Positions 1-6,611 of a stretch of 11,749 bases of DNA are shown here, piece after piece. The notes beneath the pieces were generated by a model. The model saw nothing but the letters and a program-made list of their open reading frames with translations. It had not been told where the DNA came from and ran no database searches. The DNA comes from Baffinella frigidus (lineage: Eukaryota; Cryptophyceae; Cryptomonadales; Baffinellaceae). The stretch spans positions 26,477 to 38,225 of the forward strand of contig MU647952.1 in NCBI GenBank assembly GCA_026770585.1, read 5' to 3'. The position numbers and the translations under genes are program-made. Position 1 is the stretch's first letter, and every line of letters starts with the position of its first letter.

Positions 1-17
1 AGGGTTTAGGGTTTAGG
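1..17 (+). repeat. Short TTTAGGG telomere-type repeat
   Basis: The window opens with AGGGTTTAGGGTTTAGG, about 2.4 units of the TTTAGGG repeat used by plants, many green algae and some other protists. A chromosome's left end should show the C-rich strand (CCCTAAA) on the + strand. Here the G-rich strand reads into the window, so this is not a simple left telomere. It could be an interstitial telomeric tract, or the junction between a telomere and an integrated element. Only 17 bases are visible, so chance similarity is unlikely but not excluded. Confidence 0.55.
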
Positions 18-927
18 AGCTCAAGACTAGGGGACACAGGTGGCGCGGGGTCACCTTGCGACCGGAGGAGTCGTGCGCCGTGCCGGAGGAGGAGTCGCGG
101 GTCTTGCCAGGGGAGAAGGCGCTCTTGCCGGAGGAGAAGGGGCTCTTGCCGGAGAAGAAGGGGCTCTTGCCGGAGGAGAAGGGGCTCTTGCCGGAGGAGC
201 TCTTGCCGGAGGAGAAGGGGCTCTTGCCGGAGGAGCCACCCTTGCCACCGGAGGAGCCACCCTTGCCACCGGAGGGGCCGTCCTTGCCGCCGGAGGGGCC
301 GTCCTTGCCGCCGGAGGGGCCGTCCTTGCCGCCGGAGGGGCCGTCCTTGCCGCCGGAGGGGCCGTCCTTGCCGCCGGGAGGGGCAAGCTTGCCCTCGGAG
401 TCCGAGTCATCAGATTCCGTGTCCTCCACCAGGTCCACCACACGCGCACGCTTGGCGGGGGGTATCGGTAAGTCGGGGGTACTCGCACGCTTGGCGGGGA
501 GCATCGATGAGACGGGGGCATTGGCATACCGAAAGTGTTCGTCGTCGAGGTCCACGTCCTCCATCCAGTCCCCATCGTCAAACAGCACCCCCCAATGAAC
601 AACGTCGCCTTCGTGCAAGAGGTCCAAGAGCCTCCCACTCAGCCAGCCATCCCCATCGACCCACACCTCGACGACCCTGCTCAAGCCTTCGAACCGCACG
701 CCGTAGTCCGGGTGGAAGAGCTCCAAGTCATGCACCTCTCCGTCGTCGAACGAAATCCTCCACTGCCGCCCTTCGCGCTCCTCCCCATCGATGGCGGGCG
801 GTATCGCAAGCCGCTGCGTCAGCGTCCCGTAGTACCACTCCCCGTCCGCGAACTCCACCTGCACCCGCGCTCCAGCTGTCGTCCGGGGCGGCCTCGCCCC
901 CTGCTTCGCTCCCGGTCTCCCGGACAT
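13..927 (-). CDS. Two-domain Tudor/Agenet-like protein with lysine-rich repeat tail
   Basis: This is a 304-residue protein, probably nuclear. Two similar beta-rich modules cover about residues 20-78 (VQVEFADGEWYYGTL, then WRISFDDGEVHDL) and 80-135 (VVEVWVDGDGWLSGRL, then WGVLFDDGDWMEDV). The pattern of 'V.F.DG.WY.G.L' followed by 'W.I.FDDGE..D' fits Tudor/Agenet-like chromatin readers; that assignment is by pattern only. Two PAKRA motifs, one of them PAKRARVVDL, look like nuclear localisation signals. They precede an acidic patch (EDTESDDSDSE) and 21-bp in-frame repeats encoding GGKDGPS-type and SGKSPFS-type units. I chose the ATG at 927; the open frame continues to 996 with only a TTG start, inside the promoter palindrome. 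The stop TAA lies within the telomere-type repeat, so the original C-terminus may be lost. It is divergent from the gene at 1086 and shares its palindrome. Confidence 0.75.
   Translation of the reverse strand: MSGRPGAKQGARPPRTTAGARVQVEFADGEWYYGTLTQRLAIPPAIDGEEREGRQWRISFDDGEVHDLELFHPDYGVRFEGLSRVVEVWVDGDGWLSGRLLDLLHEGDVVHWGVLFDDGDWMEDVDLDDEHFRYANAPVSSMLPAKRASTPDLPIPPAKRARVVDLVEDTESDDSDSEGKLAPPGGKDGPSGGKDGPSGGKDGPSGGKDGPSGGKDGPSGGKGGSSGGKGGSSGKSPFSSGKSSSGKSPFSSGKSPFFSGKSPFSSGKSAFSPGKTRDSSSGTAHDSSGRKVTPRHLCPLVLSS
116..374. repeat. 21-bp in-frame minisatellite inside the Tudor-like gene
   Basis: Two related families of 21-bp units lie head to tail. On the + strand one unit is roughly GCCGGAGGAGAAGGGGCTCTT and encodes SGKSPFS on the - strand. 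The other has GCCGCCGGAGGGGCC followed by GTCCTT and encodes GGKDGPS. About five GGKDGPS and two GGKGGSS units, plus several partial or shortened SGKSPFS units, are visible. Every unit is seven codons, so copy number can change without breaking the frame. Confidence 0.85.
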
Positions 928-978
928 TCTTGATGGCCTTTCGATTTTTCGGAATCGGAAATTTCTGCCTCTTCGGAC

Positions 979-1022
979 TCGGAAATTTCCGGTCAACTTT
1001 CAAGTTGACCGGAAATTTCCGA
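979..1022. promoter_or_regulatory. Perfect 21-bp-arm palindrome between divergent genes
   Basis: Arms at 979-999 and 1002-1022 are exact reverse complements, separated by only TC. The arms contain GGAAATTTCCGG and GGTCAACTT. A further half-site, TCGGAAATTTC, lies just upstream near 956-966. The palindrome ends 15 bases before the TATA box of the gene at 1086 and lies upstream of the divergent Tudor-like gene. It could be an operator for a dimeric protein or a cruciform-forming element. Confidence 0.85.
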
Positions 1023-1036
1023 TTAACTCCTCGGAA

Positions 1037-1046
1037 TATTTAAAAG
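1037..1046 (+). promoter_or_regulatory. TATA box for gene 1086-2006
   Basis: TATTTAAAAG lies 40-49 bases before the ATG at 1086. It matches the TATTTAAG boxes seen before the genes at 8833, 10082 (-) and 11466 (-). Confidence 0.65.
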
Positions 1047-1085
1047 GGTTGTAAAATCTAAAAATAGAACCTTATTGCTCCCACG

Positions 1086-2006
1086 ATGGAGGAGGATCGC
1101 GGAACCCCCTCGGCCCTCGCGCTCGCTGCCTCGCACTCGCGCAGCAGCTCGCCTCAGCGCCTCACCCCGGCGCTCCCCGCGCTCGCGGCACCGGTCTCGC
1201 CCCCCGCGCTCGCGGCCCCGGTCTCGACCCTCGCGCTCGCGGCACCGGTCTCGCCCCCCGCGCTCGCGGCCCCGGTCTCGACCCTCGCGCTCGCGGCCCC
1301 GGTCTCGACCCTCGCGCTCGCGGCCCCGGTCTCGACCCTCGCGCTCGCGGCCCCGGTCTCGCCCCCCGGGTGGCCGCACCCGCGCAACCCCTCGCCTGTG
1401 TGCTCTGACGAGGAGTTCGAGAACATCAAGATGATCAAGAGGATCTTGGCGGACCCGATGGACACCTCGTTCGGAGAGGAAGTCAAGAGCCTCTACCTCG
1501 TGGCTGTGGGGGAGGATGAGACCGAGTTTGAGGAGTTCCAGAAGAAGGTGCGGGCAGCAGGTAAGATGCTGAACGACGCTCTGGAGGAGGATGAGATCCA
1601 GGCGGAGAAGTTCATGAACACGCTGGACGACGTGGAGAAGGAGTACTACGACGAGTACTACGACTGCCCTTCCTTGAGGCCTACGATCAAGGAGGTGAAG
1701 GAGGCCCAGGACGCCATCGAGGAGTTGCGCGACACGAAGCCGCTGTCCGCCGTAGGCTATCTCGCGTGGAACGTCTCGCAGTGCGTGCGTTTCACACACG
1801 GCACCACTTGGTATGTCTACGAGCAGGGCCTGCTGGCACTGGTGGCCAAAGTCCACGAGATGCGCAGCCCCGCTTGCAAGTGGTACATCCCCACTTCCGA
1901 GTCCTCCCCCGCGTCCGAGTGGTTCGACAAGTATTGTGCCAAACTCATGGTGGTGTACACCGCAGTCGCGAAGGACCACGGTCTGGTCCTTCCGGGTCCG
2001 GTTTAA
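1086..2006 (+). CDS. Acidic protein with N-terminal nonapeptide repeats, unknown function
   Basis: I do not recognise this 306-residue protein. Residues 33-95 are seven nonapeptide units (LAAPVSPPA or LAAPVSTLA), a proline/alanine-rich and probably disordered segment. From about residue 105 it becomes a highly charged, acidic, probably helical domain (runs such as EEFQKKVRAAGKML and DDVEKEYYDEYYD). A C-terminal part rich in Trp, Tyr and Cys follows (VGYLAWNVSQCVRF, KWYIPT). No signal peptide or membrane segment is visible. The ATG at 1086 is the first after a TATA box and palindrome. All seven Ile codons are ATC, typical of the GC-rich flank. A 318-codon antisense open frame overlaps it, but its Leu/His/Val-rich translation looks like a mirror of this acidic protein. 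The 3' flank shares two sequence blocks with that of the next gene. Confidence 0.75.
   Translation: MEEDRGTPSALALAASHSRSSSPQRLTPALPALAAPVSPPALAAPVSTLALAAPVSPPALAAPVSTLALAAPVSTLALAAPVSTLALAAPVSPPGWPHPRNPSPVCSDEEFENIKMIKRILADPMDTSFGEEVKSLYLVAVGEDETEFEEFQKKVRAAGKMLNDALEEDEIQAEKFMNTLDDVEKEYYDEYYDCPSLRPTIKEVKEAQDAIEELRDTKPLSAVGYLAWNVSQCVRFTHGTTWYVYEQGLLALVAKVHEMRSPACKWYIPTSESSPASEWFDKYCAKLMVVYTAVAKDHGLVLPGPV
1182..1370 (+). repeat. 27-bp in-frame tandem repeat, seven copies
   Basis: Units of 27 bp, of the form CTCGCGGCCCCGGTCTCG plus CCCCCCGCG or ACCCTCGCG, encode LAAPVSPPA and LAAPVSTLA. The alternation of the two unit types suggests growth by unequal exchange of one or two units. Confidence 0.85.
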
Positions 2007-2042
2007 GACGACCCCACCCAGGCAGCATTGCCTTTAGCCTCA

Positions 2043-2142
2043 CCCTAGGCGGTCTTAGAGACACAAGGACAGAAGTCCGAGTACCAGGCGGGAGCTGGTA
2101 GACACTCGTGTGAATGAAACTTGAAAAATCCATCCCGTGTCC
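2043..2142 (+). terminator. Putative 3'-end element of gene 1086-2006
   Basis: Two blocks downstream of the stop recur after the next gene: CCCTAGGCGGT (2043-2053; compare CCCTAGGTGGT at 2655) and CTCGTGTGAATGAAA (2105-2119; compare CTCATGTGAATGAAA at 2672). The second block continues into an A-rich stretch and CCCGTGTC (2134-2141). A similar A-rich plus CGTGTC arrangement follows most other genes of the GC-rich flanks. A role in transcript termination or 3' processing is inferred from position only. Confidence 0.5.
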
Positions 2143-2197
2143 TCGGATGTTCGCTTGCTAGCTTGACCATTTAAGCACAACCCCCCATGTCACTGGG

Positions 2198-2206
2198 TAT
2201 ATTAAG
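2198..2206 (+). promoter_or_regulatory. TATA-like box for gene 2236-2622
   Basis: TATATTAAG lies about 30 bases before the ATG at 2236. It is a variant of the TATTTAAG box of neighbouring genes. Confidence 0.5.
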
Positions 2207-2235
2207 TCTCTGCTGTAAACCGCACGTACAACTCG

Positions 2236-2622
2236 ATGCCCTTCTATTACCAGACCACCGACCAGAACGCCCCTTTCCCCCGCTCTCTCACTAGCCAGGA
2301 TTATGCGGATGAGGACTGGCTTGCGCATTGTGCCTACGAGCGCATTGCGGCGAGGGACAAGGAGGCAAGGCGGCAGGAAATGCTCATGGTGGTCCGGAGC
2401 GACTTCCACCGGGCTGAGACGCTCTGCCCGGAGGAGGAACAGCTGGAGGAGGACCAGCTCTACGACCTGATCGGGGACCTCGTGAGCCCTGTCATTGCGG
2501 TCAAGGTTCCGTTCTGTGTCCTGTTGGCCAGTGTTGCCACCGTGGCCTCGAACTTTCTCGACCTCCCCGCAATGATTGGTATCACTGCGGTCGTTTCGGC
2601 TAAGATTTTTTTCCAGAAGTAG
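2236..2622 (+). CDS. Small C-terminally anchored membrane protein, unknown
   Basis: I do not recognise this 128-residue protein. The first ~80 residues are hydrophilic: an aromatic/Gln-rich start, then a charged, probably helical stretch with a Glu-rich patch (CPEEEQLEEDQLYDL). Two hydrophobic segments follow, about residues 86-105 (VIAVKVPFCVLLASVATVAS) and 109-125 (LPAMIGITAVVSAKIFF), separated by a short Asn-Phe-Leu-Asp turn. The predicted layout is a cytosolic N-terminal domain with a C-terminal hairpin in a membrane. No signal peptide is seen. The start is the first ATG after a TATATTAAG box. It sits in tandem between two + strand genes, each apparently with its own 3' element, so these are probably single-gene transcripts and not an operon. 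It could be a virion or host-membrane protein; nothing in the sequence decides. Confidence 0.7.
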   Translation: MPFYYQTTDQNAPFPRSLTSQDYADEDWLAHCAYERIAARDKEARRQEMLMVVRSDFHRAETLCPEEEQLEEDQLYDLIGDLVSPVIAVKVPFCVLLASVATVASNFLDLPAMIGITAVVSAKIFFQK

Positions 2623-2654
2623 AAAGGTTGAATTAGCAAGGTCGATTTAATTAT

Positions 2655-2760
2655 CCCTAGGTGGTGCCTTACTCATGTGAATGAAAAAATCAAAAAAACA
2701 GACCCGTGTCACCCTCCCAGGCGTAGTAGCTGTGCTCTGACGCTCACCCCACCACCTAGG
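2655..2760 (+). terminator. 3'-end element of gene 2236-2622 bounded by an 11-bp inverted repeat
   Basis: CCTAGGTGGTG at 2656-2666 is the exact reverse complement of CACCACCTAGG at 2750-2760. Between them lie CTCATGTGAATGAAA (2672-2686), an A-rich run and GACCCGTGTCACC (2701-2713). The A-rich plus CCCGTGTC part matches the 3' element of the preceding gene. The second arm ends seven bases before the ATG of the next gene, so the structure could also affect its 5' leader. Confidence 0.5.
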
Positions 2761-2767
2761 TTATTTG

Positions 2768-3445
2768 ATGACAACTAACGTAGAAGCCACTCGTTACAAA
2801 GCGACCGAGAAGCCACTCGTTACAAGTGAGGACCTGTTGCCGATTGAAGAAGACCCTGCCAAAATCAACCTCAGAACACTGGTGAAGGATTTACCCGCCT
2901 TCTCTGAACTGCGTGAAGACCAGAACAGGGAGCTCCGTGCAATGCTTCTTAGCGTACACTGCTGCCCACCACTCCCGCAGCTCGCACTGGGTGGACTTAA
3001 AAAAGAAGACCGGGTTTTCAGTAGCCACGACTTTCTGGCCACCTGTATCGACCGCATGCTCATACAGCAGAATGCCAAACTGGATGAAGATCGCAGAAAA
3101 ACCCAGTTGACACTCACCCAAAAATTATTTTCTGACCTCGAAATTCAATGTATAGACACAGACCCGGCCATGCTGTACAAAACCTTCACAACGTTCTCCC
3201 GTGAATACGCTGGCCTGTACTTCAAACCCGAACACCGCAGCAGCCTCGATATCCGATTCAAACCTCTCGACTACGTGTGCCGCCAGGACCACGTGCACCT
3301 AGCAACGTGCTCACACCTTCGCGCATACCGCATCATGAGACAGATACAGCCAACTCACGAGAAGCAATTCGAAACGCTCAACTACAAAGACCTTCTTGTC
3401 ACGTTCGCTAGAGAAATCGTGAGGGTTGACGCAACCGATTTGTAG
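2768..3445 (+). CDS. Hypothetical protein, soluble, unknown family
   Basis: This 225-residue protein begins at the ATG at 2768; the in-frame codon just before it is TTG. I recognise no domain. It is charged and probably globular and mostly helical, with no signal peptide or membrane helix. Scattered Cys and His residues (VHCCPPLP, DYVCRQDHVHLATCSHLRAY) could bind a metal but form no standard finger. Near the N-terminus an 18-bp sequence occurs twice, 26 bp apart, so the copies are read in two frames (EATRYK and EKPLVTS). Its base composition and Ile codon use (ATC, ATT and ATA mixed) lie between those of the GC-rich flanks and the AT-richer island. No clear TATTTAAG box precedes it; the arm of an inverted repeat lies immediately upstream. 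It converges with the ankyrin gene, with 39 bases between the stops. Confidence 0.7.
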   Translation: MTTNVEATRYKATEKPLVTSEDLLPIEEDPAKINLRTLVKDLPAFSELREDQNRELRAMLLSVHCCPPLPQLALGGLKKEDRVFSSHDFLATCIDRMLIQQNAKLDEDRRKTQLTLTQKLFSDLEIQCIDTDPAMLYKTFTTFSREYAGLYFKPEHRSSLDIRFKPLDYVCRQDHVHLATCSHLRAYRIMRQIQPTHEKQFETLNYKDLLVTFAREIVRVDATDL

Positions 3446-3484
3446 ATTGCGAAAACCCTCCGACTCGAAACTGACCACTGTTGT

Positions 3485-4613
3485 CTACTTGCGTTGCTGC
3501 TCTGCCAGGGCCGTCGTGATGGCGAGGAGGGTCTCCTCCTCGCCAGCGTCGGACGCGATCTGCGCCGGCGTCTCACCCTTGCTATTCGGGACGGACATAG
3601 ACCCCCCCACAGCAGCGAGCTGCTCTACCCCCGGTGTCCACCCCTCGCGTGCGTAGAGGTGAATGGGCATGTCGCCGTCGTTGTTGAAGACGTTGGCCAG
3701 GGTCGGGTCCAGGCCCATGAGCGCCTCGATAGCGCCCGTACTGGCTGGCCTCGCTCACCGTGTGAAAGAGCGTGTTCCCCTCCCCGTTCTTGAACCGGAG
3801 GTCCATGTTCAGATCATACCCGAGCAAGGTCGCAAACCCCCCGGACGCGAAGACGGAGATGTGCATCGCGGACTCCCCTTCGTTGTTGACGGCGTAGATG
3901 TCGCCGCCGAGGTGGACCATGATCAAGGCGATCTCCATGACTCCATCTTCACGGCACGCGACGTGGAGCGGGGTGTTGCCCTCGTTGTCACGGGCGAAGA
4001 TGTCAGCGCCGTTGCAGATGAGCAAGAAGCACTCGTCCGCGCGCGACGCGGCACAGGCGACGTGGAGGGCCGTCTCGCCGTCCGCGTTGACCGCGTTCAC
4101 AGCCGCCCCCGCTTGGAGGAGCATGTAGATCACCGCGGTGTTTTCGTCCTGCTCCGCAGCGCACATCAGTGCCGTACTCGAATCCTGGCTGTTCCGAGTA
4201 TTCACCAACGCCCCCCTCTCCAGCAGCTCGAACACTGCCCCCGCCAAGCGGTGCTTCGCCGCGTGCATCAGAGCAGTCTTCCCTTCGGCGCACGTCTCCT
4301 CCGGGTCGACCCCCGTGCCGAGCAGAAACTTGATGACGCCCTGCTCTCCGAACTCAACCGCCGCCATCATCAGCAGCGTCTGCCTCCCCCCACTAGAGAC
4401 AAGCCCGCGCGCGTGGACTTCGGCGAAGCTGGTGATCTCCGGGGAGCGGTTCAGGATCAGTGGCTCGGCAACGTCCCGCGCCACCCTCTCCTCGAAGGTC
4501 TGGATGAGCTCGGGTGTCAAGTCGATACCCTCATCGAAGTGCTTCTGGGTGTCGTCGGACGGGTAGGGCTTGTTCATGGTCAGCGTGGTGGTGACGACAC
4601 TGAATCCCACCAT
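3485..4613 (-). pseudogene. Ankyrin-repeat protein gene with a one-base frameshift
   Basis: From the ATG at 4613 (the first after TATAATATT) there is a ~75-residue N-terminal region, then about nine ankyrin repeats with the usual GxTALHxAA, L-rich and GAxVNxxNxxG pattern (GKTALMHAAKHR, GETALHVACAAS, GNTPLHVACRED). In repeat 7, after GNTLFHTVSEAS near 3738-3745, the frame ceases to make ankyrin sequence. The match resumes in another frame (MGLDPTLANVFNNDGDMPIH) and continues to a TAG at 3485. The total span is one base more than a multiple of three, which fits one extra base or two missing. Cause unknown: real inactivation, an allele ending at 3582, or a sequencing error. No other break is seen, so any damage is recent. 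Ankyrin proteins of large DNA viruses usually bind host proteins. No F-box or PRANC-like end is visible. Confidence 0.8.
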
Positions 4614-4663
4614 TTTGGTTCTGTCGGGCGGCAGTTGACTGAAAGGTGGCTCGTGAGTTGACT

Positions 4664-4702
4664 AATATTATAGAACAGTCGTGAGAATCATCGACTGTTC
4701 TA
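4664..4702 (-). promoter_or_regulatory. Ankyrin promoter: TATA box plus abutting inverted repeat
   Basis: On the - strand TATAATATT (4672-4664) lies 51 bases before the ATG at 4613. Directly upstream is a perfect 11-bp inverted repeat, TAGAACAGTCG (4671-4681) and CGACTGTTCTA (4692-4702), with a 10-base loop. Beyond it, TGTTCTGGAA occurs twice in direct orientation near 4711-4730, adding partial copies of the arm motif TGTTCT. Confidence 0.65.
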
Positions 4703-4859
4703 GATTTGACTGTTCTGGAATGTTCTGGAATCGTTGACTGATTTTTTGATCAACTCTACTTTTCCCCGAAATAGAAAAAATTATGGGGTCTAAAAAAATC
4801 CCTTTTTGAGCCGCACGTTTCTCCCTAACTCCCACGATCCACTAGGATGGGCAACACCA

Positions 4860-4912
4860 AGGGTCTCCTCCTCGCCAGCGTCAGACGCGATCTACACCGG
4901 CGTCTCACCCTT
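4860..4912 (+). repeat. Degenerate 53-bp copy of the ankyrin gene's 3' part
   Basis: This stretch matches 3528-3580 in the same orientation with only three differences, all G to A on the + strand, two of them at CpG. It encodes no usable product here. It lies about 0.25 kb upstream of the ankyrin promoter, at the point where composition changes from GC-rich to AT-rich. It is probably the remnant of a second ankyrin gene or a recombination footprint. Confidence 0.8.
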
Positions 4913-4940
4913 TTATGAATTAAATTGTATTATCACATGC

Positions 4941-5336
4941 TCACAGTGTCTCGTTCATACATGACTCGTCAAGATCACCGTATAGGTTGACGTCTCCCCA
5001 GTCAGGGTACTCTGCAAGGCACATATGCATTGCAGCAAACCCCGTAAACACCGCAGCCGCAATACTGGCCATTACAGTGAATACCACACGGCCGTAGCTG
5101 ACAGGGTCACGCATGCTCACCACGACCACGAATCCACTTGCGCTGCTCTGCTGTGCCTGGTGCACGTCAATGTCACAATACGGAAACCGCTCCCTAAGTG
5201 CGTCTGTGCGTGTCCCAGGCCATGAAGGCACGTCATACAACAGAATAGTGTCTGCATCACTCATGACAATACGACCACCCTCAAAAGTTGTACCACAGAG
5301 TTGTCGAAGGAAAGTTGCTACGTGATGGCTTGTCAT
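4941..5336 (-). CDS. Small single-pass membrane protein, unknown
   Basis: This is a 131-residue protein starting at the ATG at 5336; the frame is open three codons further to a GTG. I do not recognise the family. Residues 1-80 are mixed and soluble in character. About residues 83-106 form one clear hydrophobic helix (VVFTVMASIAAAVFTGFAAM). A ~25-residue acidic C-terminus (EYPDWGDVNLYGDLDES) follows. There is no N-terminal signal peptide, so it is probably tail-proximal anchored. It lies in the AT-richer island and shares the - strand with the split membrane gene upstream (gap of about 117 bases). It could be a virion membrane component. The call rests on the plausible composition of a single ORF and has no homologue support. 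Confidence 0.6.
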   Translation of the reverse strand: MTSHHVATFLRQLCGTTFEGGRIVMSDADTILLYDVPSWPGTRTDALRERFPYCDIDVHQAQQSSASGFVVVVSMRDPVSYGRVVFTVMASIAAAVFTGFAAMHMCLAEYPDWGDVNLYGDLDESCMNETL

Positions 5337-5453
5337 CCCAGACACCTAGTACACCCACCACCATCACAGCCAACGACAACACATACTGACTTCTTTATTT
5401 TTAATGTCTTCAGAGTTGTGGTAGGTACGTCATATAATAATGCACACGGAAAA

Positions 5454-5927
5454 TCAAACTTGTTCCAAAGGACGTCCAGCTGGTGAGTGATCACGCACTC
5501 TCACGTGCTTGTTGATAGCATCTGCCATAGCATCTGCCATTCTCAGTGAGGAATTATATTCGGTTTTGTGGTGACTACGACCCTCGTCAGACCAAGCTAC
5601 AGTATCGGAATTGCGTTTGGGATTGGTAGGTGCTTGTTCATCACTTATCTCTTCACCACCCTTACCATCGTCCATATCGTTTTGCTCAAAATAGCGCAAA
5701 TACCGAACCGGTTCATGACTCTTGTTGCGGAGATAGCGCCACGACGAATACATATTAACAATAAGTGCCACACACATCTTAATGACAAGAAGGTCAACCT
5801 GTGCAAAGTATGTATACAACCCGAACACTGACATGATTGAACAATACAGTGACCACCCCTGGTTCAGTAATACCGATGTAGTTTTAGAATATGGTATATA
5901 TCGCGTCTTGTGATCACGGATCACCAT
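5454..5927 (-). CDS. Membrane protein, 3' part of a probably split gene
   Basis: This is a 157-residue ORF from the ATG at 5927, which overlaps the stop of the upstream ORF as TGATG. It begins with a polar HKTRYIPYSK segment, followed by two hydrophobic helices (about residues 16-40 and 43-62), a basic SSWRYLRNK segment and a long hydrophilic, acidic C-terminal tail. 'K..YI.YSK' followed by two helices with a 'Q.DLL' motif and a terminal 'YLR.K' resembles, from memory, small multi-helix proteins conserved in large algal and protist DNA viruses. I cannot verify that. An in-frame TGA at 5942-5940 lies just upstream, so this part could be translated alone or by slippage on the seven-T run. I think the two ORFs are halves of one protein. 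Confidence 0.6.
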   Translation of the reverse strand: MVIRDHKTRYIPYSKTTSVLLNQGWSLYCSIMSVFGLYTYFAQVDLLVIKMCVALIVNMYSSWRYLRNKSHEPVRYLRYFEQNDMDDGKGGEEISDEQAPTNPKRNSDTVAWSDEGRSHHKTEYNSSLRMADAMADAINKHVRVRDHSPAGRPLEQV

Positions 5928-6202
5928 CAAAAAAATGGCTCAAGTGACTCACCCGCAAGATCGTTCATGAAGCTGCTGATGGCCGTGAATACCGCAACAG
6001 CGCTCCACTTAGGCCACGTATCAAGTACAATACTCACATATAAAGTTGTAGGAGAAGGACCAAATCGTACAAAGTCGCTACGCAACAACCCCATCTCAGT
6101 GAAGACCGCCAGAACCACAAACATCCACCCCCAAATCACACATACCATAATACGTTTGTCATCAAACACTGTGTTCAGACCAGAAATCAAGCATGAGAAC
6201 AT
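5927..6202 (-). CDS. Membrane protein, 5' part of a probably split gene
   Basis: This is a 91-residue ORF from the ATG at 6202; a GTG two codons earlier is less likely. It has two hydrophobic segments, about residues 17-39 (RIMVCVIWGWMFVVLAVFTE) and 53-77 (TLYVSIVLDTWPKW through SAVAVFTAISSF). It ends with NDLAGESLEPFF at a TGA created directly after a run of seven T residues (5935-5929). The next frame begins at once with another pair of helices. A T run one base longer would put both parts in one frame, giving a protein of about 250 residues with four helices. It is divergent from the possible gene at 6236, with 33 bases between the ATGs. The break may be a sequencing error, a real mutation or programmed frameshifting. 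Confidence 0.55.
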   Translation of the reverse strand: MFSCLISGLNTVFDDKRIMVCVIWGWMFVVLAVFTEMGLLRSDFVRFGPSPTTLYVSIVLDTWPKWSAVAVFTAISSFMNDLAGESLEPFF

Positions 6203-6235
6203 ACCCACGTGATACAGATATTTGGTAAATATGAC

Positions 6236-6586
6236 ATGTTTAAGTATCGTGGACCACGCACTAGTTCATCACACGCGAGTACACGAATCAAACACCACAC
6301 AGAATTTAAGTACGTACATCGAAAGTTCCACGTGTTTTTTACTATGTTGTGGTTTATTGCAAGGTTTGAATTGTGCATAAAATATGCCACAATGCAATGG
6401 CTTCAACAAAACAATACAAAACCACATCATAACATCCAACTACTTTGCGAGAAACTGCAAATGGATGAGTTTTTTACGAACAATATATGCCGCAGTATAC
6501 TACACGCCACCCAACATGTCACAGATTCAGTGATCATGCATATCAAACGTACTGGGCGCGGTACAATGCTCAACGTTGAGACCTGA
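6236..6586 (+). CDS. Possible small basic protein, unknown
   Basis: This 116-codon ORF from the ATG at 6236 is the longest in the region. Its composition is plausible for the AT-richer island, with several ATA codons. The N-terminus is basic (MFKYRGPRTSSSHASTRIKH). A hydrophobic/aromatic stretch (FHVFFTMLWFIARFELC) may be a membrane or amphipathic helix. The rest is mixed, with His and Asn (KPHHNIQLLCEKLQMDEFF). No domain is recognised. A competing 67-codon ORF on the opposite strand (6187-6390) overlaps the first half and seems less convincing. If this is not a gene, 6203-6600 is an otherwise empty divergent intergenic region. Evidence is weak: length, codon use and position only. Confidence 0.4.
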   Translation: MFKYRGPRTSSSHASTRIKHHTEFKYVHRKFHVFFTMLWFIARFELCIKYATMQWLQQNNTKPHHNIQLLCEKLQMDEFFTNNICRSILHATQHVTDSVIMHIKRTGRGTMLNVET

Positions 6587-6611
6587 CTTCAGAGCCCCCA
6601 TCAACACGACG

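Noticed and set aside
1-17. A true left-hand chromosome end
   Set aside because: The G-rich strand has the wrong orientation for a left telomere on the + strand.
116-374. CRISPR-like array
   Set aside because: The repeats are contiguous 21-bp coding units with no unique spacers.
1023-1979. 318-codon open frame antisense to gene 1086-2006, with an RDRGREREG repeat
   Set aside because: Its Leu/His/Val-rich translation mirrors an acidic protein on the other strand. It has no promoter of the local type, and the + strand gene has a TATA box, palindrome and 3' element.
3663-4661. 332-codon + strand open frame across the ankyrin gene
   Set aside because: It is the complement of clear ankyrin repeats and has no recognisable domain of its own.
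6187-6390. 67-codon - strand ORF overlapping the possible gene 6236-6586
   Set aside because: It is short, overlaps the start of the split membrane gene, and is less plausible than the + strand ORF. Neither is well supported.
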